A stretch of DNA of 64,000 bases from the NCBI RefSeq assembly GCF_000282635.1, contig NZ_AKIW01000042.1, positions 1 to 64,000 on the forward strand, in the 5' to 3' direction. The DNA comes from Variovorax sp. CF313 (lineage in GTDB: Bacteria; Pseudomonadota; Gammaproteobacteria; Burkholderiales; Burkholderiaceae_C). Made by a program: the position numbers and the translations under genes. Positions 1 through 7,706 of this stretch are shown in pieces (positions within the stretch are counted from its first letter, which is position 1; each line of letters starts with the position of its first letter). The notes under the pieces are model-generated. The model ran no database searches, was not told where the DNA came from, and worked only from the letters and a program-made list of their open reading frames with translations.

Positions 1-2
1 AA

Positions 3-1205
3 CCTATTGGAGCTTCACACCTAGTGATCGCGCCGGACTACATCGCCCAGGGCATGCGCATGCGCGCCAGCGAGATCGCCACCGAGTGGTTGGGGCCACG
101 AACCGAGATAGAGATGCGGCAGAGCCTGCAACGCGAGGTCACGCAGCAGCGGCTCACAGGCTTGGATCGGGCATTGTTGCGCCAAGCCGTGGCGGACACC
201 ATCGACCTGACCGGCCGCCCCGAAGAACGCCAGCGCCAGAATTTGCTGCGCGCGCGGCTGCAGCGGCTCGAAGCCATGGCGCTGGCCGAGCGGGTCGATG
301 CCAACCGATGGAAGCTGGTGCCGGACATGGCGCGGACCTTGATCGCAATGGGCGAGCGTGAGGACATGCTGGCCTCCATGCGCCGGGCATTCAAGGGCCA
401 GCAGCGCGACTACGTGTTGGATGGGGCTATGACCGCCCCTGTCATTGGCCGTATCGCGGGCAAGGGGCTACCCGACGAACTGCACGACCGGGGCTACCTG
501 GTGGTCGACGGCATCGATGGCCGGGCGCACTACCTGAAACTACCGGCCGGTGCCGATTTGTCGGCGCTGCCGGTGGGCGGCATTGTGGAAGCAAAGCCGC
601 CGGAGCGGGGGAGGGCCGTGGACCGCTCCATTGCGGCCATCGCCCAGGCTGGCATCTACAAGACCGCCGACCATCTGGCCCGACTAGAGCAGGCAGCAGA
701 CCGCGATCCGCAGGCCACGGTCGATGTTCATGTGCGCCGGCTCGAGGCACTGCGTCGCGTTGGTGTCGCGGCGCACGTGGCCGACGGCGTCTGGCAGGTG
801 CCGCAGGACCTGGTACAGAAGGTCCAACGGCTTGAAGCACAGAGGGGGGCGGGTCCGACCATCGAATTGCGGTCGCACCTTCCCATCGACCAGCAGGTAC
901 GCGCCGTGGGCGCGACTTGGCTGGACAGGCAATTGATCGTGGAGGGCAGTGGGGTGGCAGCGCAGGGCTTTGGCGCGCAGGTACGCGAGGCGATGCGCGG
1001 CCGCGCAGACTTCCTCGTCGAGCAGGGACTGGCCGAACGCCGAGGCCGACGCATGGTGTTCTCGCGTAACCTGCTGTCCACCTTGCGCGACCGCGAACTG
1101 GCGACTGCGGGGAAGTCTCTGCAAGACCAGACCGGCAAGACCTACCGATCGATGCAGGAGGGTGCGCGCGCTAGCGGCGTCTACAAGGCATTCTTTGTTG
1201 GGTAA
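3..1205 (+). CDS. Truncated conjugative relaxase, DUF3363 (RlxS/VirD2-like)
   Basis: The reading frame is open to the left edge and continues into LVIAPDYIAQGMRMRASE, followed by an LGPRTEIEMR segment. This arrangement is typical of the DUF3363 relaxases of Tn4371-type integrative conjugative elements. Such proteins nick the origin of transfer and pilot DNA during conjugation; the catalytic N-terminal part lies outside the window. The rest matches the DUF3363 body up to a GVYK motif near 1185, where family members normally continue for several dozen residues. Here the frame runs into a foreign IS fragment and stops after AFFVG. The GTG at 24 is only an internal start, since sense codons continue upstream. 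The gene is therefore 3'-truncated and probably inactive. Family assignment comes from recalled motifs and was not checked by alignment. Confidence 0.72.
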   Translation, partial: PIGASHLVIAPDYIAQGMRMRASEIATEWLGPRTEIEMRQSLQREVTQQRLTGLDRALLRQAVADTIDLTGRPEERQRQNLLRARLQRLEAMALAERVDANRWKLVPDMARTLIAMGEREDMLASMRRAFKGQQRDYVLDGAMTAPVIGRIAGKGLPDELHDRGYLVVDGIDGRAHYLKLPAGADLSALPVGGIVEAKPPERGRAVDRSIAAIAQAGIYKTADHLARLEQAADRDPQATVDVHVRRLEALRRVGVAAHVADGVWQVPQDLVQKVQRLEAQRGAGPTIELRSHLPIDQQVRAVGATWLDRQLIVEGSGVAAQGFGAQVREAMRGRADFLVEQGLAERRGRRMVFSRNLLSTLRDRELATAGKSLQDQTGKTYRSMQEGARASGVYKAFFVG

Positions 1206-1340
1206 CCCAGCTGACGAATGGTCGCTCTGAAGCGTTTACCGAGCTTGATGTAGAGCTCGACCGCTAGAACCCTGTCTTCGTAGGAATACACGAACTACCT
1301 CCTGGTAGTCCAAGTTTTCGTCCGCACCCCCAAAGGGTCA
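1181..1340 (-). mobile_element. IS3-family insertion sequence remnant (5' end of transposase orfA)
   Basis: On the minus strand a perfect AGGAGG ribosome site (1303-1298) precedes a GTG at 1291. It opens a 36-codon frame beginning VYSYEDRVLAVELYIKLGKR and continuing ATIRQLGYPTKNAL before a stop at 1183-1181. This is the recognisable N-terminus of IS3-family OrfA transposases, which read SYE-RV-AVELYIKLGKR. The fragment ends exactly where the relaxase frame loses similarity (about 1184-1188), so the IS is truncated there too. A TGACCC sequence ending at 1340 upstream of the frame could be the outer terminal repeat (TG start), but no partner end remains. A recombination or deletion event joined the relaxase and the IS. 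Confidence 0.7.
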
Positions 1341-1412
1341 CTTTTCGCAATGCCTTGACGCATCGTGCCCATGGTTGTCCAGCCTTCGACTCCTCATCTT
1401 CATGAGTCTGCA

Positions 1413-2018
1413 CTAGCTGATCTGGGCAAGGGAGGCGCCAAGGGTCGGCGAGGAAAGCCTCGACAGGACTGCAGTGCGGCAGACATCCAGAATTTCATCG
1501 GCGAGTGGTGAGTCGTCAGGACACGCCCGTGACAGCACTATTGCGCCGATTACCTGTGCAATGACGTCGATCTGCATGGCACGCGCGTCGCCGCCCTGAT
1601 TGCCTTCCTCTGTCGCGCCGCATTGGTTTGCCAGGTTCGCCAGCAAGCTTTCAACGCCGGCCGCAAAAGCCGTCTTGATCGACTCCGTCTGACGCGCGGC
1701 ATCTCCGCATAGTGCGGCCATCGTGCAACCGTCACCAGGAGCATCGCGGTGCTCACGGGACAAGTAGTGCTTGACGAACTCCATCGCATCGACGCCTTCG
1801 GCCTTGGCCGCCGTCTGCGCAAAACCGCATGTTGCCGCCTCTGCCATCAGGTCGGCCTTGGACCCGAAGTGCTTATAGAAGCCACCATGGGTGAATCCTG
1901 CACCCGCCATCAAGTCCGCAATCCCTACCCCGTCATAGCCTCGCTCGCGAAACAGCGTGGAGGCCGTCTCGACGATGTGTGCCCGGTTCGCCTGCGCCTG
2001 CGCTTTGGTGACCTTCAT
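1413..2018 (-). CDS. TetR/AcrR-family transcriptional regulator
   Basis: A protein of about 201 residues with an N-terminal TetR helix-turn-helix: MKVTKAQAQANRAHIVETAS, then FRERGYDGVGIADLMAGAGF and HGGFYKHFGSKADLMAEA. The C-terminal half is the all-helical ligand and dimerisation domain. The ATG at 2018 is chosen over an upstream in-frame ATG at 2066 because family members commonly start MKVTKAQAQ, and because the upstream start would place the protein inside its own promoter. It diverges from the SDR-led operon, and a long perfect inverted repeat sits between them. It most likely represses both units until an electrophilic or carbonyl substrate binds; the ligand is unknown. Confidence 0.88.
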   Translation of the reverse strand: MKVTKAQAQANRAHIVETASTLFRERGYDGVGIADLMAGAGFTHGGFYKHFGSKADLMAEAATCGFAQTAAKAEGVDAMEFVKHYLSREHRDAPGDGCTMAALCGDAARQTESIKTAFAAGVESLLANLANQCGATEEGNQGGDARAMQIDVIAQVIGAIVLSRACPDDSPLADEILDVCRTAVLSRLSSPTLGASLAQIS

Positions 2019-2066
2019 GTCCAGGATCTCTCTAGATGTGCCATCAGTGAAGTTATGAATATACAT

Positions 2067-2118
2067 TGATGTCGATCATCATCAAATCCCTTGACAATAA
2101 AGATGATGATCGACATCA
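2067..2118. promoter_or_regulatory. Divergent promoter and palindromic operator for the TetR regulator
   Basis: A perfect 17-bp inverted repeat (TGATGTCGATCATCATC at 2067-2083 and its complement at 2102-2118) is separated by 18 bp. A TTGACA -35 hexamer (2091-2096) lies in the spacer, with the right arm where the core of the rightward promoter should be; CATCAT at 2114-2119 is a weak -10 at 17-bp spacing. Leftward, TTGATG with a 16-bp spacer to TATATT could drive the regulator, again overlapping an arm. Each arm itself contains a partial palindrome (GATGATCGACATC-like). The region is clearly AT-richer than its surroundings. The operator role is inferred. Confidence 0.65.
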
Positions 2119-2159
2119 TTAAATCAACTCCAACGACCTTTTCGATCAAGAGAAAACAC

Positions 2160-2948
2160 ATGGCCTCCCGCTCCACTGTTCTCATCACGGGCGCCTCGAC
2201 CGGCATTGGCGCCATCTATGCCGACCGCTTCGCACGCCGCGGCCACGACCTTGTGCTGGTGGCACGCGACAAGGCGCGGCTGGAAACGCTCGCTGCGCGG
2301 CTGCGCGAGGAAACCGGCGCTGCCGTCGATACCCTCCCGGCCGACCTGACCCAGCCCGGCGATCTGGCCGCAGTCGAGATGCGCCTGCGCGAGGACGCCA
2401 AGATCGAAATCCTGATCAACAACGCCGGGGCCGCGCTGTCCGGTCACTTCATCGACCAATCGACAGACGATGTCGCCCGCCTGGTCAGCCTCAACACCAC
2501 CGCACTCGTCAGGCTGGCGAGCGCCATCGCCCCGCGCCTGGCGCAGGCTGGCAAAGGCGCGATCGTCAACATCGGCTCGGTGGTCGGCCTGGCGCCCGAG
2601 TTCGGCATGTCGGTCTACGGTGCGACCAAGGCCTTCGTGCTGTTCCTGTCCCAGGGGCTGAGCCTGGAGCTCGCGCCCAAGGGTGTCTATGTGCAGGCGG
2701 TGTTGCCAGCCGGAACCCGTACCGAGATCTGGGAGCGCGCGGGCATCGACAGCAGCGCGATGCCTGATCTGATGGGAGTGGAAGAGCTGGTAGATGCCGC
2801 ACTGGTCGGATTCGACCGCCGCGAACTCGTGACCATCCCGCCGCTGCATGATGCCGCGCGCTGGGAAGTGCTGAACGCGGCACGGCAGACCCTGATCGCA
2901 GACATCCGGCAGGCGCATGTGGCAGAGCGCTATCGAGCCGCCGCCTGA
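2160..2948 (+). CDS. Short-chain dehydrogenase/reductase (SDR)
   Basis: A 262-residue classical SDR. The NAD(P)-binding motif TGASTGIG lies near residue 11, NNAG near residue 87, the catalytic serine in IGSVVG near residue 139, and YGATK near residue 152. It starts at the ATG at 2160, just after an AAGAGA ribosome-site-like stretch; an in-frame start at 2091 would lie within the operator. It is the first gene of an operon with two further oxidoreductases and a hydrolase, under the divergent TetR regulator. The likely job is reduction or oxidation of a small carbonyl or alcohol; the substrate cannot be read from sequence. Confidence 0.88.
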   Translation: MASRSTVLITGASTGIGAIYADRFARRGHDLVLVARDKARLETLAARLREETGAAVDTLPADLTQPGDLAAVEMRLREDAKIEILINNAGAALSGHFIDQSTDDVARLVSLNTTALVRLASAIAPRLAQAGKGAIVNIGSVVGLAPEFGMSVYGATKAFVLFLSQGLSLELAPKGVYVQAVLPAGTRTEIWERAGIDSSAMPDLMGVEELVDAALVGFDRRELVTIPPLHDAARWEVLNAARQTLIADIRQAHVAERYRAAA

Positions 2949-2982
2949 AACCGCAAACAGCTCAGAACGGAACGGACAGCAC

Positions 2983-3969
2983 ATGACATTCAAGGCACTG
3001 CTCGCCAGCAAGACCGGCGACACCATATCAACCAGCCTGGTCGACTTCAAGGAAGAGGATCTGATGCCGGGCGACGTCACCGTCGCGGTCGAGTACTCGA
3101 CGGTGAACTACAAGGACGCGATGGCGCTCAGTGGCCGGTCACCGGTCATTCGCCAGTTTCCGCTGATTCCGGGTATCGACTTTGCCGGTGTCGTCGAGTC
3201 GTCGAGCTATCCCGGCCTCGTCGCCGGCGACCGTGTGCTGGCGACCGGCTGGGGACTGAGTCAGATGCACCATGGTGGCTTCGCGCAGAAGGCGCGGGTG
3301 AGCGGTGATTGGCTGGTCAAGATTCCGGAGGTCTTTTCGACCCGGGATGCCATGGCCATCGGCACCGCCGGGTTCACCGCCATGCTGTCCGTGCTCGCAC
3401 TGGAGCATGGGGGCCTGACGCCCGAGCGTGGAGACATCCTGGTGACCGGCGCCAATGGCGGCGCCGGTTCCGTGGCTATCACGCTGTTGTCGGGCTTGGG
3501 CTATCGCGTGATCGCGTCGACCGGCCGACTCGACGAAGCCGCCTACCTGCGTGCGCTGGGCGCGGCGGACGTCATCGACCGCCACACCCTGTCCGAAGCG
3601 GGCGCACCGATCGCCAAGGAGCGGTGGGCCGGGGCCATCGATTCGGTCGGCAGCCATACGCTGGCGAACGTCCTGGCGCAGACCCGGTATCGCGGCGTGG
3701 TCGCGGCCTTCGGCCTCGCACAGGGCGCGGATCTGCCGGCATCCGTGCTGCCGTTCATCCTGCGCAACGTCACCCTCGCCGGCATCGACTCGGTCAATGC
3801 GCCGCAGCCTGTGCGGCTGCAGGCGTGGTCGCGCCTGGCCAGCGACCTGGATCTGGGCAAGCTTGCACGGACCACCAAGGTGATTGGCCTGGCAGGGGTT
3901 CCTGAAATCGCCAGCCAAGTCCTCGCGGGGAAGGTTCAGGGGCGCACCATCGTCGATGTGAACGCCTGA
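2983..3969 (+). CDS. acuI: MDR-family oxidoreductase, AcuI/YhdH-like (acrylyl-CoA reductase type)
   Basis: A 328-residue medium-chain reductase without the structural-zinc cysteine lobe. It carries the AcuI/YhdH landmarks VNYKDAMALSG near residue 40, PGIDFAGVV near residue 60, and the nucleotide-binding segment VTGANGGAGSVAITLL near residue 153. AcuI proteins use NADPH to reduce acrylyl-CoA and related enoyl compounds. The ATG at 2983 follows GGAACGGACAGC and lies 34 bp after the SDR stop; an in-frame ATG at 2917 overlaps the SDR and is less likely. Exact substrate here is inferred from family only. Confidence 0.85.
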   Translation: MTFKALLASKTGDTISTSLVDFKEEDLMPGDVTVAVEYSTVNYKDAMALSGRSPVIRQFPLIPGIDFAGVVESSSYPGLVAGDRVLATGWGLSQMHHGGFAQKARVSGDWLVKIPEVFSTRDAMAIGTAGFTAMLSVLALEHGGLTPERGDILVTGANGGAGSVAITLLSGLGYRVIASTGRLDEAAYLRALGAADVIDRHTLSEAGAPIAKERWAGAIDSVGSHTLANVLAQTRYRGVVAAFGLAQGADLPASVLPFILRNVTLAGIDSVNAPQPVRLQAWSRLASDLDLGKLARTTKVIGLAGVPEIASQVLAGKVQGRTIVDVNA

Positions 3970-4025
3970 CCGCCAACGCGATGACGATGACGTTGACCCC
4001 GACCGACCGGCACCCAGGATCGCGC

Positions 4026-4551
4026 ATGCCCTATATCGAGACCCCCACCCAATCGATCGATGTCGACGGGACTGCGTTCGCGTACCGCGATCTGGGGCCG
4101 CGCAGCGGCGTGCCGCTGGTCCTGCTCAACCACTGGGGCGCGGTCCTCGACAATTTCGACCCGCGTATCGTCGATGGGCTTTCCCGCCGGCATCGCATCA
4201 TCGCCATCGACTACCGGGGTATCGGCGCTTCAGGCGGAACGGCACCCGTGACCATCGATGCGACGGCACGAGATGCGACCGCACTGATCCACGCGCTGGG
4301 TTTCGAGAAGATCGACCTGCTTGGCTTCTCCCTCGGAGGATTCGTGGCGCAGGACATCGTGCTGAAAGCACCCGGGCTGGTGCGCCGACTCATCCTGACC
4401 GGCACGGGGCCGGCAGGCGGCAAAGGCATCGACGATGTCGGAGCGCATTCCCGGCTCGCAACTGGTCAGCTACAAGGACGCCGGGCATGGGGGGATTTTC
4501 CAGTACCACGGCGAGTTCGTGCCCAAGGCGCTGGCCTTCCTCAATGACTGA
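4026..4551 (+). pseudogene. Alpha/beta-fold hydrolase with internal deletion and frame change
   Basis: The N-terminal half is an intact alpha/beta hydrolase: oxyanion strand VLLNHWGAVLDNFDPR, then IDYRGIGASGG, and nucleophile elbow LLGFSLGGFVAQD. After GPAGGKGIDDVG (about 4437) the frame runs into unrelated residues and stops at 4547. The missing end is found immediately in another frame from 4435: SERIPGSQLVSYKDAGHGG then IFQYHGEFVPKALAFLND, ending at 4551, with the catalytic histidine in DAGHGG. Family members are about 280-290 residues, so roughly 100 codons including the cap domain and acid residue were deleted, joining the ends out of frame. An in-frame GTG/ATG at 3981-4026 gives the start; 4026 (MPYIETPTQ) is preferred. 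Confidence 0.78.
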
Positions 4552-4605
4552 ACGTCGGCATCCTCGGCGACCAGCTTCAATCAAAAAACCTGAAAAAAAC
4601 CCCCC

Positions 4606-5607
4606 ATGAAAGCTTTCATCATCGGTCGTTACGGAAAGAAGGAAGTCGGCCGCATCGGCGAGATGCCCGACCCCGAGGTCCGGGACGATGACGTCCTGAT
4701 CCGGATCCACGCGGCGAGCATCAATCCCCTGGATTCGAAAATCAGGAGCGGCGAATTCAAGCTGATTCTTCCCTACCGCCTCCCGCTGATCCTGGGCAAC
4801 GACGTGGCCGGAACGGTCATGCGCGTCGGCCCCCGCGTTCGCAACTTCAAGCCCGGTGACGAGGTCTATGCACGCCCCGACGACGATCGCATCGGCACCT
4901 TCGCCGAGTTCATTGCCATCAAGGAATCTTCGGTGGCGTTGAAGCCCGCGAAACTCGGCATGGTCGAGGCCGCATCCCTTCCCCTGGTGGCCCTGACGGC
5001 CTGGCAGACGCTGGTCGAGACCGCCAAGCTGAAAAAGGGGCAGAAGGTGCTGATCCATGCCGGCTCCGGCGGCGTAGGCACCATCGCCATTCAGCTTGCC
5101 AAGCATCTCGGCGCGTTCGTGGCCACGACCACGAGTACGGCCAACATCGCCTGGATGAAATCCCTGGGCGCGGACGTCGTCATCGATTACAAGCAGCAGG
5201 ACTTCGCCACGGTGCTTCGCGGCTACGACGTGGTGCTGAACAGCCTCGGCAGCGACGAGCTGAACAAATCCGTCCAGGTTCTCAAGCCGGGCGGGCATCT
5301 CATCTCCATCTCGGGGCCGCCCACCCCGGCGTTCGCCGTCGCGCGAGGACTGGCCTGGCCGCTCCAGCAGGTGCTGCGCCTGCTGAGTTTCGGCATCAGG
5401 AAGAAGGCAAAAAAGATCGGGAGCGAATACTCGTTCGTCTTCATGCGGGCCGATGGGGCGCAGTTGCGCGAGATCACTTCGCTCGTCGAATCGGGTGCCA
5501 TCCACCCGGTCGTCGACAAGGTATTCCCGTTTCAGGACACCCACGAAGCTTTGGCTTACGTCGACAGTGGGCGCGCAAAGGGCAAGGTCGTGGTGCAAAT
5601 GAGGTAG
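4606..5607 (+). CDS. NADP-dependent alcohol dehydrogenase-like oxidoreductase (MDR superfamily)
   Basis: A 333-residue medium-chain dehydrogenase/reductase of the zinc-independent quinone-reductase-like type. GroES-like domain: DDVLIRIHAASINPLDSKIR and ILGNDVAGTVMRVG. Rossmann motif: HAGSGGVGTIAIQLAKHLGA near residues 147-168. The C-terminal HPVVDKVFPFQDTHEALAYV is typical. It probably reduces activated double bonds or quinones with NADPH. It lies 54 bp after the broken hydrolase, in line with the TetR operon. The ATG at 4606 has only a poor AAAAAA-type leader and no clear ribosome site. Confidence 0.85.
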   Translation: MKAFIIGRYGKKEVGRIGEMPDPEVRDDDVLIRIHAASINPLDSKIRSGEFKLILPYRLPLILGNDVAGTVMRVGPRVRNFKPGDEVYARPDDDRIGTFAEFIAIKESSVALKPAKLGMVEAASLPLVALTAWQTLVETAKLKKGQKVLIHAGSGGVGTIAIQLAKHLGAFVATTTSTANIAWMKSLGADVVIDYKQQDFATVLRGYDVVLNSLGSDELNKSVQVLKPGGHLISISGPPTPAFAVARGLAWPLQQVLRLLSFGIRKKAKKIGSEYSFVFMRADGAQLREITSLVESGAIHPVVDKVFPFQDTHEALAYVDSGRAKGKVVVQMR

Positions 5608-6127
5608 CCGCCGGGCATGCCTCGAATGCCTCGCATGCCTTGGAGTGCGTTCGATTCGATGTCGGTCTGGGTTCGCATGGGGGTCGCCTTTCGGTTGTTT
5701 CGCAGCGCATCCAATGCAGTTGCGGTACGTCCATAGGTTGCCAAGCACGTCTGCCAAGACCAACCTGCCGCGGGTCGCGAATCCTGGCGCGGGCACGGCG
5801 GCGCTTCTCTGCGTTTCGCGTCGCCTCGGGCTTCATCGCCGCAACCGTCCGGCCCGACAAATTTCCCCTCCGCTGCGCGGATTCCTCGCACGGCAAATTT
5901 CTCGGGCCTGCCGGTCCTCCACTGGCGTTGCGGCCTGCGGTGCGGCGCGCCCGGCACCTTGCCTGACCGGATCACGCCAAGGCCGCGATCTGGTCGCGCA
6001 GCAAGGGCGGTGACATGGATACCGTAGCTTCACGGTAGCCAATTCCAGGGCCTACGGCAATTGCACGACTGATGCGGGACGGCCGTCTGGCGCAGACTGC
6101 AGGCAATTGCCAGTCCAGGAGCTCGCC
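5608..6127. other. 520-bp intergenic region, no convincing gene
   Basis: No reading frame here resembles a known protein. Near the left end short direct repeats (GCCTCGAATGCCTCGCATGCC) follow the preceding stop. A small hairpin, TACCGT-agcttc-ACGGTA, lies at 6020-6037 but has no T-tract, so it is not a standard terminator. The right end holds the P450 leader with two copies of GGCAATTGC and an AGGAG ribosome site at 6117-6121. Confidence 0.5.
6057..6110. promoter_or_regulatory. Paired palindromes upstream of the P450 gene
   Basis: The 8-bp palindrome GCAATTGC occurs at 6057-6064 and again at 6103-6110, each inside a 9-bp GGCAATTGC. The second copy is immediately before the P450 ribosome site. 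Two copies 46 bp apart so close to the start suggest an operator, though the binding protein is unknown; the LuxR-type fusion encoded just downstream is one candidate. Confidence 0.35.
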
Positions 6128-7606
6128 ATGGATCGCTGCCCCGTTGCCCATGCTTCCGCTTCGCACGAAGCCCCCGCCTGTCCGACTGCATCCCTGCGCA
6201 TCGAGGATCTACCCGGGCCGCGCGGTTGGCCCTGGATCGGCAATGCGCTCCAGCTGGAATCGAACGCCACACACCGGACCCTGGAAGCCTGGCAGGCCCG
6301 GTATGGCGACCGTTACCGCTTTCGCGTCGGCAGCCGCACCTTCGTCGTGATCAGCGATCCGGACGCCATCCGGACCGTGCTGCGCGATCGTCCGGAGGGG
6401 TTTCAGCGCTCCAAGCGCCTGGTCGACGTGTTCAGCGAGATGGGACCGCCCGGTCTGTTCGCGAGCAACGGCGACGCGTGGATCGCGCAGCGCTCGCTGG
6501 TGATGCGGGCCTTTGACCCCGCGCACCTGCGCGGCTACTTCCCGACGATGGTGCAGGTGACGGGCCGCCTGCTTGAGCGCTGGCGGCGGGCCGCAGCACG
6601 CCGCGAGGAGATCGACTTGCTGGCCGACCTCACGCGGTACACGGTGGACGTCGTCGCGGGCCTGGCCCTGGGCATTGACATCAATACCATCGAAGAAAGC
6701 GGACCGACGGTCCAGGCGCACCTGGACGCGGTGTTCCCGACCGTCCAGCGACGCCTCTTCGCGCTCTTCCCTTACTGGCGCTACCTGAAGCTTCCCGCCG
6801 ACCGCGCCTTCGATCGCCATGCACGCGAACTCGATCGGATGGTGACGGGCCTGATCGCCAAGGCGCGTCAGCGCTTGGCCGACGAACCGGACCGGCGCGA
6901 GCATCCGACGAACCTTATCGAGTCCCTGGTCTGCGCGCGCGATCATGAGGGGAGCCGGTTCACTGATCGCGATGTCGCCGGCAACGTCCTCACCATTTTG
7001 CTGGCCGGTGAGGACACCACCGCCCATTCCCTCGCCTGGATGGTCCGGCTGCTCGCGCGCGAGCCCGGCGCCTGGCAGCGGGCGCATGAGGAGGTGAAGC
7101 AGGCGGTCGGTGATGCTTCGTTCCCGATCGCCTACGCACAGATCGAGCAGCTCGGATACTTGGATGCCTGCGCGCACGAGACCATGCGGCTCAAGCCGGT
7201 CGCGCCGGTGCAGGGGCACCAGGCCGTGCAACCCACGGTGGTGGACGGCATCGAGATTCCCGCGGGGACAGTCGTGATGTGCCTGGTCCGGCCGGCCGCG
7301 GTCGACGTGCACCGCTGGCCGGACGCGGCGCGCTTCGCTCCGGAGCGCTGGCTGCAGGAGGCAGCGCATGAAGCGAACGCTGTCCAGGGCGCGTCGATCC
7401 GGCGCATAAGCGTGCCGTTCGGCGGCGGTCCCCGCATCTGTCCGGGTCGCCAGCTCGCCCTGCTGGAGATTCGCATGGCCGCAGCCATGCTGCTGCGCAA
7501 CTTCCGCGTCGAGGAGCTCGATGCACCACAGGAGCGCGACGGCGAGCACTTTGCGTTCACGATGCGCCCGCGCTCGCTGCGGGTGCGGCTCGCGCCGCTG
7601 GACTGA
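6128..7606 (+). CDS. Cytochrome P450
   Basis: A 492-residue soluble bacterial P450 monooxygenase. The proline-rich start LPGPRGWPWIGNALQL (residues 28-43) is followed by the I-helix oxygen-binding motif AGEDTT (293-298), the K-helix ETMR (351-354), a PERW-type meander (405-408) and the heme loop FGGGPRICPG (431-440), with Cys438 as the axial ligand. Start at 6128 is supported by AGGAG six bases upstream, in preference to an earlier in-frame ATG at 6107. No ferredoxin or reductase gene is adjacent, so electron partners must come from elsewhere. Sequence style (LPGPRG, long protein) resembles fatty-acid or CYP102/CYP4-like P450s, but the substrate is not assignable. Confidence 0.93.
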   Translation: MDRCPVAHASASHEAPACPTASLRIEDLPGPRGWPWIGNALQLESNATHRTLEAWQARYGDRYRFRVGSRTFVVISDPDAIRTVLRDRPEGFQRSKRLVDVFSEMGPPGLFASNGDAWIAQRSLVMRAFDPAHLRGYFPTMVQVTGRLLERWRRAAARREEIDLLADLTRYTVDVVAGLALGIDINTIEESGPTVQAHLDAVFPTVQRRLFALFPYWRYLKLPADRAFDRHARELDRMVTGLIAKARQRLADEPDRREHPTNLIESLVCARDHEGSRFTDRDVAGNVLTILLAGEDTTAHSLAWMVRLLAREPGAWQRAHEEVKQAVGDASFPIAYAQIEQLGYLDACAHETMRLKPVAPVQGHQAVQPTVVDGIEIPAGTVVMCLVRPAAVDVHRWPDAARFAPERWLQEAAHEANAVQGASIRRISVPFGGGPRICPGRQLALLEIRMAAAMLLRNFRVEELDAPQERDGEHFAFTMRPRSLRVRLAPLD

Positions 7607-7706
7607 CGGGGGCGCATTCCCGCGCGTCCGGCCGCGTTGGCGAGCGGAGTCCTGCCGGAGCCATTCTGGTCGGTAATATGTCGCTATTTGCGGCGTACGA
7701 CCTGCC

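Noticed and set aside
6020..6037. TACCGT-agcttc-ACGGTA hairpin as a terminator
   Set aside because: No T-run follows and the stem is only six pairs, so a rho-independent terminator is not supported.
5608..6127. Several 100-140 codon frames in the region before the P450
   Set aside because: Overlapping frames in multiple phases with arginine-rich translations, no ribosome site and no recognisable family.
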